Assembly: GCA_013003285.1 (NCBI GenBank)
Contig: JABDJY010000131.1
Span: 1 to 9,154, forward strand
Length of the DNA stretch: 9,154 nt
Reading direction: 5' to 3'
Origin: Alphaproteobacteria bacterium
GTDB lineage: Bacteria > Pseudomonadota > Alphaproteobacteria > UBA6615
Shown here: in pieces, positions 1 to 5,353 of the stretch
How positions within the stretch are numbered: position 1 is the first letter of the stretch
Layout of the letters: every line of letters starts with the position of its first letter
Notes under the pieces: model-generated
Database searches by the model: none
Told to the model about the DNA's origin: nothing
The model's input: only the letters and a program-made list of their open reading frames with translations
Position numbers and translations under genes: made by a program

Positions 1-1066
1 CCGTGGAGATCAGGCTGGTCGCCGTCGACTCCATCTGGGTGGCGGCCGACGACACCGTCTCGAGCATACCACCGATCTGGTTGTCCAGATCGTCGGCCAG
101 GGAAATTCGGGTCTCTTTGGCTGCTTGGCGGCGTTCCTCTGCGGCCTGCTCTTCCTTCTCGCGCATCTGTTGCTCGAGGCGCTTATTCTCCTCGAGCTTT
201 TCTTTGAACACGTTGAAGGCACCGGCCAGACGTCCGATTTCGTCTCGGGTGTTGATATCGACCGTGATATCGGTGTTGCCTTTGGTCAGTTCCTCCATCG
301 CATGGGCGATTTGCTCCAGCGGCTGCGACACGTTCTTACGAGCCATGAACCAGGCAATGCCGAGGCCGGCAACTGCAGCGACGACGGCGACAATGGCGAT
401 CAACTTGATTGCGTTTTTCTCGTCATGCTCGGCGGTGAGGGCGGCGTTGGTGGTAAACTTCTGGAGCTCGGCAGTCAGCGCCTCCAGCTCGTGGGTGAGC
501 TGGGCTTGCTCGGCCTCGATTTCCTCCAACGCTTCGACAGCCTCCGAAACATGCCCTTCGCGTAATAGCTCGAATGCGGCAATCGCATCGTGATCGTAGG
601 TCGCATGCTCGCCTTCGATCTTCTTTAGCGCTTAGAGTACATGTGCGAACTCGGCTTTGGCGGCATCGCTGTGAGCGTGCGCTATTGCCTCTTCGACCAG
701 AACTTCGGTTTCCTTGATTTCGACCTCGACCTTGCCGGCGAGCGCCTCGAACTTTTCGACAAGTTCCTCGAATTGACCTTCATGGGTCTCGCCGGACGCG
801 CCACCGACGCGCATCGCCGATTCAAGCAGAATGGCCTGCTCGAGCTGATGGGTGGTGATGGTGCTGACCGCATTGGTGACCGGCAGGTCAGTTTCGGCGA
901 TCTGGGCGATCTCGTTGCCGATTTTGGCCATACTCATGACGCCGATGGCGCCTACGACGACCAAGAAAGCGATGCACATGCCAACAATCAACATGACTTT
1001 CTGGCCAACGCTAATTCGCCCTAAAAAACCACCGCTGGCGGCGCGGCTGAGGTTGAGGTTGTTCAT
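1..1066 (-). pseudogene. Methyl-accepting chemotaxis protein, 5' part, interrupted by in-frame stop
   Basis: Transmembrane chemoreceptor that would sense a periplasmic ligand and signal through CheA/CheW. The frame starts at the ATG at 1066-1064 with an AAGG ribosome site about 8 bases upstream. Residues 24-46 are a first membrane span. An acidic helical periplasmic part follows, and a second span lies at about 219-240. A HAMP domain occupies about 241-296 and includes the typical DEIGRLAGAFN at 275-285. A charged coiled coil leads into the start of the MCP signalling domain (about 322 on), which continues past the window edge. The codon at 634-632 is TAA (position 145), yet the same frame stays open and makes sense for the next 210 codons. 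The lesion is therefore a nonsense change and not a frameshift; a Glu codon would fit. The next in-frame ATG is at codon 241, at the end of the second span, so a restart would not yield a normal receptor. It is a pseudogene or a sequence error. The family assignment is firm; the ligand is unknown. Confidence 0.85.
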
Positions 1067-1121
1067 CGAACTTGCCTTAATGCGTGGATACCGTTGGAAT
1101 CATCACATCTAGTCACGAGAA

Positions 1122-1127
1122 ATTTTA
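1122..1127 (-). promoter_or_regulatory. Candidate -10 box upstream of the chemoreceptor gene
   Basis: On the minus strand the hexamer TAAAAT matches five of six positions of the sigma-70 -10 consensus. It lies 55 bases upstream of the chemoreceptor ATG. No convincing -35 is present 16-18 bases further upstream, and I found no flagellar sigma-28 motif. It sits in the 182-base gap between two minus-strand genes, so an own promoter for the receptor is plausible but weakly supported. Confidence 0.2.
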
Positions 1128-1232
1128 TGATTGGTTAATTCGAACCTATCGCCCGAACGCAGGCCAACACGAGATTGGCGGACCGTTATCGCAGGGTCGT
1201 CGATAGCCGGGGCGCAACCGGCGGTCTGAGGC

Positions 1233-1251
1233 TAAACGCGGCGTGCGTTTA
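1233..1251 (-). terminator. Hairpin overlapping the stop codon of the EF-hand protein gene
   Basis: Perfect 7-base arms TAAACGC and GCGTTTA enclose a 5-base loop. The stop codon TAA of the minus-strand gene is the first three bases of the stem in the direction of transcription. No U-tract follows, so this is not a canonical intrinsic terminator. It may protect the 3' end or contribute to termination. Confidence 0.35.
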
Positions 1252-2046
1252 TCGCGCTAGCGCGGCGACCTCGGCGGCGAGGCTGAGTTCGACATAGTCG
1301 AACGCCGTAAAGGGGTCGGCGGGTGCGTCGAAGATGACAATGGCACGGCCGTGCCAGTCACCATTGTCGGTGGGACTGAACACTTCGTCGAACCGCAGGT
1401 TGGCGGTACGCACCTGGATCAGCCCGTCGAGGCCGCGGATCTGCTGGTTGGGGATCCGCAGGATGCGCGGCGCGGCGTTGGCGAAACGCACCCGGACCAC
1501 CGCCGGATCGATGTCGTAATCGCCGAACACCAGATTGAAGAAGATGGTACCCCCGGGTGTGATATCGCCGCGCGCGACGGTGAAATCGAAGACGAACGCG
1601 GCGCTATTAGGCATCGCCGGGCCGTTAATGTCGGGCCAGTCGCTCGCGGTGGCGGTGGGGGACAGCGCCAAATCGGTCCAGCGCGACCCGCCGGTTGCCT
1701 CGCCAATTGTCTGGCAACCCTGGCACGCATGGCCCGTATTGGCGCGCTCGCCATCAGAGCGATTGTCGAAATTATCGTCGCCGCGAAACCACACGCCGCC
1801 ATCGGCGTTGAGATCGGGCAGAAATTCGTCGGGCTCGAGCCTGCCATTGTCGTTGGTATCTGCAGGGCCGGGACCAACGCCTTGTACCGGTCGCACGAGA
1901 CCGCGTGTCGGTGTAAAGCCGAACCCGTCGATATCGCCGATGCGCATCCATTGGAAAGGTTCTGCTATTGCTGGCGGTGGCGAGACCAGGGCCGCTACCA
2001 GTAACGACGCCAGTATAATCGCCTGGAATGATGCGTGTTTTACCAT
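1249..2046 (-). CDS. Secreted protein with canonical EF-hand calcium loop, function unknown
   Basis: I do not recognise this protein as a named family. I place the start at the ATG at 2046-2044 (265 residues), because it is followed at once by a signal peptide: a K/H-containing n-region, a hydrophobic core at residues 9-22 and probable cleavage after the AIA at 26-28. The frame opens 24 codons earlier, but those residues do not look like a signal sequence. Residues 63-74 fit the EF-hand loop at every key position: D63, N65, N67, G68, L70, E71 and E74. Partial loops follow at 78-83 and 90-100. A CxxC pair (C108, C111) holds the only clear cysteines and lacks the His of a haem site. The C-terminal half is rich in short hydrophobic beta-like segments, as in extracellular beta-sandwich proteins. 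Inference: a calcium-stabilised exported or surface protein. It is divergent from the secreted protein at 2194, and a hairpin covers its stop codon. Confidence 0.75.
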   Translation of the reverse strand: MVKHASFQAIILASLLVAALVSPPPAIAEPFQWMRIGDIDGFGFTPTRGLVRPVQGVGPGPADTNDNGRLEPDEFLPDLNADGGVWFRGDDNFDNRSDGERANTGHACQGCQTIGEATGGSRWTDLALSPTATASDWPDINGPAMPNSAAFVFDFTVARGDITPGGTIFFNLVFGDYDIDPAVVRVRFANAAPRILRIPNQQIRGLDGLIQVRTANLRFDEVFSPTDNGDWHGRAIVIFDAPADPFTAFDYVELSLAAEVAALAR

Positions 2047-2083
2047 GTGTGTCCGTTGCCTGAGCGCCTTGTCGATGGTGCCA

Positions 2084-2089
2084 TATAAT
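2084..2089 (+). promoter_or_regulatory. Perfect TATAAT box between divergent secreted-protein genes
   Basis: A perfect -10 hexamer TATAAT lies on the plus strand, about 105 bases before the start of the four-cysteine secreted protein. No good -35 exists at the usual spacing; the nearest TTG-type hexamers are at 9 and 22 bases. The box could be used with an activator, or be chance. Confidence 0.22.
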
Positions 2090-2193
2090 GCGGCGGATTG
2101 GCGCTGGTCCCCAGTCAATTTAACGTGGGCCCCGAAAGCCTACGCCGAGCAAGGTGACATATTGGCGGCGACTTCAGTATTGTTGCCATAATC

Positions 2194-2811
2194 ATGGCAA
2201 AGTACCGGAATTCTCCTCAACGCACACGCTCGAACGGCTGCCAATTTCGACATTGCCTGAAGCGCGTCGCTTCGACGGTGATCGTTGGCTTGGTTGCCGG
2301 CGCACCTGCATCTAATGTCAGCGCACAGGAAGCCGAAAGGCGGCCAAACGATTTCGAACGGGCCTACACGGCAATTGCGCTGGATATGGAATCTGCCGAT
2401 CTGTGCGGCAAAATTTCGCCCAACGCGGTTTCACGTGCGCCTTTCAATAGTACCGGTACGCGCATCGTGTCAGAGCGTTCCCGGTGTTTTTTCAATGTCG
2501 CTCTCAGGACGCTCAACCCGCATCATTGCGGTGATGTCCGCCAGGTGGGTTCGCGCCGTCAGGGTGGGCACTATTCGAACGCCAATTGCCAAAAGCTGAT
2601 TGCTCAGGGCCGGCGTTTTAACGCTAGTCTCTCGTTTAACCACAAACTCATCTTGCAGGCCGTTGGCTACACCGACGCGGATGTCACCGCGCGATTCCCC
2701 CGCCATCCGACGGAAGATTCCTGGTTGCCCTATTACCACAGCTTTTTTCGCCTGAGCGACGGCGGTCTGCAGCGTCGTCTGCCGCGATTGCCCGATTTCA
2801 GTTCGAACTAG
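2194..2811 (+). CDS. Secreted protein with four conserved-looking cysteines, function unknown
   Basis: A 205-residue protein with a long basic n-region (residues 1-24), a hydrophobic core at about 25-40 and probable cleavage after the VSA at 42-44, so it is likely exported to the periplasm. The mature part has four cysteines (C71, C98, C112, C132). The spacing is 'LCGKI...RSRCFFNVA...HHCGDV...NCQKL', a helical pattern with repeating Cys-x-x-[IV/L] that suggests two disulfides and possibly a short internal repeat. The C-terminal third (about 145-205) is rich in aromatic, Arg and Pro residues and ends without a membrane anchor. No clear Shine-Dalgarno motif precedes the ATG, and no other in-frame start gives a better signal peptide, so the start is uncertain by a few codons. 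It is transcribed away from the EF-hand secreted protein and ends 9 bases from the small membrane ORF on the other strand. I cannot assign a function. Confidence 0.7.
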   Translation: MAKYRNSPQRTRSNGCQFRHCLKRVASTVIVGLVAGAPASNVSAQEAERRPNDFERAYTAIALDMESADLCGKISPNAVSRAPFNSTGTRIVSERSRCFFNVALRTLNPHHCGDVRQVGSRRQGGHYSNANCQKLIAQGRRFNASLSFNHKLILQAVGYTDADVTARFPRHPTEDSWLPYYHSFFRLSDGGLQRRLPRLPDFSSN

Positions 2812-2820
2812 CTGGGTCGC

Positions 2821-2952
2821 CTAAATTAGACCGATCAACGCGATAACGGCGGCCCACACCATAAGTGCCGACACGCCCGAGACGAGCGAAGATGGTCCCA
2901 ATATCGCGAAGGCTGTCTCGTCAATTGCGTTCATTGCTGTGATCCCTTTCAT
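2821..2952 (-). CDS. Small single-span membrane protein (37-55 residues)
   Basis: Short minus-strand frame ending at the TAG at 2823-2821. Three in-frame ATGs are possible: 2988 (55 residues), 2952 (43) and 2934 (37). The 2934 start has the best ribosome site, AAGGG 9 bases upstream. The 2952 start has a G-rich motif only 2 bases away, which is too close. The last 21 or so residues form one continuous hydrophobic helix (start LVSGVSALM, end ALIGLI) that runs to the C-terminus. A short acidic and polar N-terminal segment precedes it (MNAIDET). This is the shape of a small tail-anchored or accessory membrane subunit. Nothing identifies a partner. A CRP/FNR-like dyad lies 30-85 bases upstream, depending on the start. 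The chance of a random ORF is real, but the clean hydrophobic end and the ribosome site support it. Confidence 0.42.
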   Translation of the reverse strand: MKGITAMNAIDETAFAILGPSSLVSGVSALMVWAAVIALIGLI

Positions 2953-3016
2953 GTCCCCCTTTGGGGTGACGCCATTTGGGTCTGTCATGGATATGGGATC
3001 GTAATTCGGGAGCTCC

Positions 3017-3032
3017 AGTGATCGTAATCACA
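3017..3032. promoter_or_regulatory. CRP/FNR-family-like operator
   Basis: The sequence AGTGATCGTAATCACA contains perfect inverted half-sites GTGAT and ATCAC around a 4-base centre. It reads as the CRP-type pattern xGTGA-N6-TCACA, and it has the same geometry as the FNR/FixK site TTGAT-N4-ATCAA. It lies upstream of the small membrane ORF on the minus strand. The match is by eye to the family consensus; which regulator would bind is unknown. Confidence 0.4.
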
Positions 3033-3078
3033 GCTAGGAGCCGCTGAATTGGTCGCTCTATATGTAGAAAACCCTCAT

Positions 3079-3108
3079 TTGACAGCAGCCAGGATGCGTA
3101 TTTATTAG
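3079..3108 (+). promoter_or_regulatory. Candidate sigma-70 promoter entering the AT-rich island
   Basis: A perfect -35 TTGACA at 3079-3084 is followed by TTATTA after 17 bases, or TATTAG after 18 bases; each matches four of six -10 positions. It points along the plus strand into the AT-rich island and, about 165 bases on, to the small basic ORF. AT-rich DNA gives chance -10 matches, so the perfect -35 carries most of the weight. Confidence 0.33.
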
Positions 3109-3300
3109 GCAGTCAAAAAACAATATTACGTAATAAAAAAAATATCGCGAAGCGCAAATATACCCATGCGAACATGTAATAATGCAACAATAATAAAATG
3201 TGATTGCATGTCAGATAAATATATTTTTAATTCTTCTTTAATCAATGTCCAAAGAATAATGGATCAAGGTTAATGACTAGATCATTGAATACTTTCTTTT
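3100..3300. other. AT-rich intergenic island with palindromes
   Basis: I count 48 G/C in the 180 bases at 3121-3300, about 27%, against roughly 60% in the flanking genes. The stretch holds the perfect 12-base palindrome TATTACGTAATA (3124-3135). It also holds a CGCGAAGCG element (3146-3154) whose GCGAAGC core is known to fold into an unusually stable DNA mini-hairpin. An inverted repeat ATGCAA/TTGCAT is spaced by 16 bases in the segment starting near 3182. A short dyad AATGA/TCATT at 3272-3286 covers the start of the small plus-strand ORF. I see no DnaA-box cluster, no long repeat and no coding frame before 3273. It may be a regulatory region, a site for a nucleoid protein, or the leader of an undetected small RNA. 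Confidence 0.6.
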
Positions 3301-3446
3301 CGTGGTTGTTGGGGTCGGCGCGCAAGTCGCGGGAGATTCACCCCATGAGCCGGCGCGGCGGACGGCGGATGTCGACCTATCACCAGACGCTCGCCCTGCA
3401 TATTGCATCGACAACACAGAGCGCCGGGCGCGGCATCGCGCGCTAG
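3273..3446 (+). CDS. Small basic protein, 57 residues, function unknown
   Basis: An ATG at 3273 opens a 57-codon frame ending with TAG at 3444-3446. The N-terminal 20 residues form an amphipathic, aromatic stretch (FFSWLLG) followed by basic residues. The centre holds an arginine cluster (SRRGGRRM, residues 26-33) and the C-terminus is polar. AAGG stands only 3 bases before the ATG, which is tight. An internal ATG at 3345 has a better-placed GGGAG 9 bases upstream and would give a 33-residue product. The frame leaves the AT-rich island near residue 10, after which codon choice is GC-rich like neighbouring genes. A hairpin lies 9 bases after the stop. I do not recognise the protein. Competing frames exist on both strands here (3282-3515), so this is only a plausible gene. 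Confidence 0.33.
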   Translation: MTRSLNTFFSWLLGSARKSREIHPMSRRGGRRMSTYHQTLALHIASTTQSAGRGIAR

Positions 3447-3455
3447 GCAGACCGG

Positions 3456-3470
3456 GGCGTTCAAAACGCC
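3456..3470 (+). terminator. Weak hairpin after the small basic ORF
   Basis: Arms GGCGTT and AACGCC enclose a 3-base loop. The arms are flanked by GGCA and TGCC, which could extend the stem across a bulge. A pyrimidine-rich tract (TTCTCC) follows, but not a true U-run. It could end transcription of the small plus-strand ORF. Confidence 0.3.
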
Positions 3471-3494
3471 TGCCTTCTCCGTCATTTCTAACGT

Positions 3495-3527
3495 CATAAG
3501 AAAACGGGCCTCCAAAAGGGAGGCCCG
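3495..3527 (-). terminator. Strong intrinsic terminator of the lectin-like gene
   Basis: A perfect 9-base-pair stem (CGGGCCTCC paired with GGAGGCCCG, 3505-3527) has a 5-base loop. In the minus direction TTTTCTTAT follows directly. It begins 27 bases after the stop of the lectin-like gene. On the plus strand the stem is followed by AATTATTT, so it may also stop plus-strand transcripts. Confidence 0.9.
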
Positions 3528-3554
3528 AATTATTTGGTGTACTTTAATTGCGGT

Positions 3555-4184
3555 CTAGTTCGGCACCATGCAATAGAACAGACCGTCGCCGCCCGATGAG
3601 CGTAGCGCCTGCTGGCTGCAGCCGCGCGACGGATGGGACGCATTCCACGATTTCGACGGCGCGTCGTCGCGCAGGCCCATACGGTCATGATGGCCGACGA
3701 AGGCACTGCCTTCGCCGTTATTTGTCCAATCGCCGCAAGTGCGACCGGCCTGGACTCGCCCATTGGCGTCAGAACCGGTCAGAATGTCATGACGGTTGGG
3801 TGAATCGCCGCGCCCGTTCACCTGCTCGCCTTTTTCGTTTAGCCCAGTCTCTTTGCTGATCGCGTTGGCGTCGCTGTGTAGAGCGGCCAGGTCTGCCGCG
3901 ATCATCACGCCCTTGGCGTTGAACCACGGACCATTACCGACCCGGTCGCGGGCATCGACGGTGCTGGTGCTGAGATAGGTGCGCCAGGTCTTGCCGGTGA
4001 CGCCGGCGGCTTCGGCCAGGATCATGCATTGGCGATCGGCCCCTTCCAGCCCACCGAGATTGGCACCGTCCCCGGGGCCTTGGCTGGTGATGAAAAAACT
4101 CATGGAAGTGTCTTGCGCGTGGCCCGTCCATGCGCTCACCGCCAAAATCGCCGCGCTGGTGGCCGCTATCGCTAATTTATTCAT
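3555..4184 (-). CDS. Secreted lectin-like (C-type lectin/endostatin-like fold) protein
   Basis: An exported protein of 209 residues, probably periplasmic or extracellular. I choose the ATG at 4184-4182: GGGGAG lies 11 bases upstream, and the protein then begins with a classic signal peptide (MNKL, hydrophobic core, cleavage after the GHA at 21-23). A start 9 codons earlier has no such support. The mature part has the run FFITSQGPGDGANLGGL (30-46), then KTWRTYLST (65-73), RDRVGNGPWFNAKG (79-92), HDILTGSD (132-139), TCGDW (149-153), SWNASH (179-184) and GLFYCMV (201-207). I associate this arrangement with bacterial proteins annotated as lectins of the collagenase NC10/endostatin superfamily. 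C53, C150, C189 and C205 would give the usual two disulfides. Acidic and Asn-rich loops (130-160) could bind calcium or glycans. The target is not predictable. The gene stands alone, divergent from the oxidoreductase at 4430, and ends in a strong terminator. Confidence 0.82.
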   Translation of the reverse strand: MNKLAIAATSAAILAVSAWTGHAQDTSMSFFITSQGPGDGANLGGLEGADRQCMILAEAAGVTGKTWRTYLSTSTVDARDRVGNGPWFNAKGVMIAADLAALHSDANAISKETGLNEKGEQVNGRGDSPNRHDILTGSDANGRVQAGRTCGDWTNNGEGSAFVGHHDRMGLRDDAPSKSWNASHPSRGCSQQALRSSGGDGLFYCMVPN

Positions 4185-4228
4185 GATGCTTCGTTCTCCC
4201 CTAATTACCAAAAGTCAGCCACAGCTGA

Positions 4229-4256
4229 CGGTTCAACAGGTTAATCAACAGAACCG
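4229..4256. promoter_or_regulatory. Inverted repeat with internal direct repeat in the divergent gap
   Basis: Arms CGGTTC (4229-4234) and GAACCG (4251-4256) flank 16 bases. Two copies of CAACAG (4234-4239 and 4246-4251) lie inside, 12 bases apart. The site is 45-72 bases upstream of the lectin-like start, a suitable place for a regulator of that gene. No specific regulator family is recognised. Confidence 0.28.
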
Positions 4257-4337
4257 GCGTCATTTTATTCCCGTTCAGGGGGTGCCTAACAAGCAGAACG
4301 CCCGAAACCGAGATCATTTCCGCGTGATGTCGATAGG

Positions 4338-4366
4338 TTGCTGCCGCGATCTCACAGGGTTAGAAA
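4338..4366 (+). promoter_or_regulatory. Candidate promoter of the oxidoreductase gene
   Basis: TTGCTG (4338-4343) and TAGAAA (4361-4366) are spaced by 17 bases. They match three and four consensus positions respectively. The predicted start of transcription, near 4373, falls just before the GTGACC dyad. Support is modest. Confidence 0.25.
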
Positions 4367-4381
4367 TTGGCAATGCTGATC

Positions 4382-4397
4382 GTGACCGCAGGGTCAC
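4382..4397. promoter_or_regulatory. Perfect GTGACC-N4-GGTCAC dyad upstream of the oxidoreductase
   Basis: Two perfect 6-base arms are separated by GCAG, 33 bases before the ATG at 4430. The position, just downstream of the candidate promoter, fits a repressor operator; as RNA it would be a short hairpin in the leader. Reductases of this type are often controlled by small redox- or electrophile-sensing repressors, but none is encoded nearby. Confidence 0.35.
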
Positions 4398-4429
4398 CGA
4401 CGGCCAAAACTCACAAAGGCAGGGACACC

Positions 4430-5353
4430 ATGAAAGCGACATATATGGAGAGGCAGGGCGGACCCGAGGTGCTGACATATGGCGATCTACCCGATCCCGT
4501 GGTCGCGCCGGGTGAGGTCGTGATCGATATCCATGCCGCCAGCATCAATGGCGCCGACTGGAAAGTGCGTGCCGGTCATTACGCCGAGATGACCGAATTT
4601 CCCTATGTGTTGGGCCGGGATTTTTCTGGGGTGGTCAGCGAAGTGGGCGAGGGCGTGGATGATTTTGCGATCGGCGACGCGGTTTTCGGCGTCTGCGATG
4701 CAGGCCAAGAGGGGACCTATGCCGAGAAGATCGCCGTGAAGGCGTCGATCATTGCCAAGAAACCCGATAATCTGTCCCATGTCGAAGCCGCCACCCTGGC
4801 ATTGACCGGCTTGACGGCACTGGTGTCTGTTGAGGACACGATAAAGCTTCAACCTGGCGAAAAGATTCTGATCCAGGGCGGCGCCGGTGGTGTCGCCAGC
4901 TACGCGATCCAGCTCGCCAAGCATATCGGCGCGCATGTGATCACCACGACCAGTGCGGCAAACATCGATTATCTGCGCGATCTCGGGGCCGACGAGATCA
5001 TCGATTATAACGCCCAGGACTTCACCGAGATCGTGTCGGATTGTGATGCGGTGTTTGAGACGGTTGGCGGTGACGTCACCCAGCGGTCGTTTGCGGTGGT
5101 TAAGTCCGGTGGGCGGGTCGCTTCCATCGCCTCGGGCCCCAAGGCGCCGGAATCGCCGCGCGCCGATGTGGAGTCATTGCGCCCCGCCGTTGGCCGTGAT
5201 CGCCCCCATTTGGAGCGGATCGTGGAACTATTCGACGCTGGCGCCATTCGGTTGCCGGAAATCACGACCTATCCGTTGTCAGAAGCCGCGGCTGCGCACC
5301 GGGTCAGCGAGGGGCGTCATCTGCGCGGCAAGCTGGTTCTCGAAATCCGTTAG
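4430..5353 (+). CDS. NADP-dependent zinc-free MDR oxidoreductase (quinone oxidoreductase-like)
   Basis: A cytosolic medium-chain reductase that would use NADPH to reduce quinones, enones or similar carbonyl compounds. The start at 4430 has AGGG 5 bases upstream; the frame opens 21 codons earlier, but those residues do not fit the family. At 307 residues it is close to the usual 310-330. Residues 1-115 form the GroES-like domain, with the family signature ASINGADWKVRAGHY (37-51) and GRDFSGVVSEVG (62-73). The nucleotide-binding Rossmann domain has IQGGAGGVASYAIQLAK (148-164) and then DLGADEIIDY (184-193). The C-terminus AAAHRVSEGRHLRGKLVLEI is typical. The structural zinc cysteines of alcohol dehydrogenases are absent, as expected. 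The gene is monocistronic as far as can be seen, converges on the MFS gene with a 4-base overlap of stop regions, and is preceded by a dyad that may be an operator. The substrate is unknown. Confidence 0.9.
   Translation: MKATYMERQGGPEVLTYGDLPDPVVAPGEVVIDIHAASINGADWKVRAGHYAEMTEFPYVLGRDFSGVVSEVGEGVDDFAIGDAVFGVCDAGQEGTYAEKIAVKASIIAKKPDNLSHVEAATLALTGLTALVSVEDTIKLQPGEKILIQGGAGGVASYAIQLAKHIGAHVITTTSAANIDYLRDLGADEIIDYNAQDFTEIVSDCDAVFETVGGDVTQRSFAVVKSGGRVASIASGPKAPESPRADVESLRPAVGRDRPHLERIVELFDAGAIRLPEITTYPLSEAAAAHRVSEGRHLRGKLVLEIR

Noticed and set aside
3..593. Long open frames on the plus strand opposite the chemoreceptor (3-593, 125-565, 641-1024)
   Set aside because: The minus-strand frame carries HAMP and signalling-domain sequence; the plus frames are Ser/Ala/Leu-rich antisense shadows with no recognisable features.
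1351..2191. Open frames of about 217 residues on the plus strand opposite the EF-hand protein
   Set aside because: The minus strand has a signal peptide and an exact EF-hand loop in one frame; the plus frames have low-complexity shadow composition.
3061..3300. Replication origin or transposon scar in the AT-rich island
   Set aside because: No DnaA-box cluster, no terminal inverted repeats, no target duplication and no transposase remnant visible.
3282..3515. 77-residue minus frame and 65-residue plus frame (3302-3499) near the AT-rich island
   Set aside because: No domain, signal or good ribosome site; the minus frame runs into the stem of the intrinsic terminator.
4487..4936. 149-residue minus frame opposite the reductase
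   Set aside because: Antisense to well-conserved MDR sequence; His/Gly/Asp-rich shadow.
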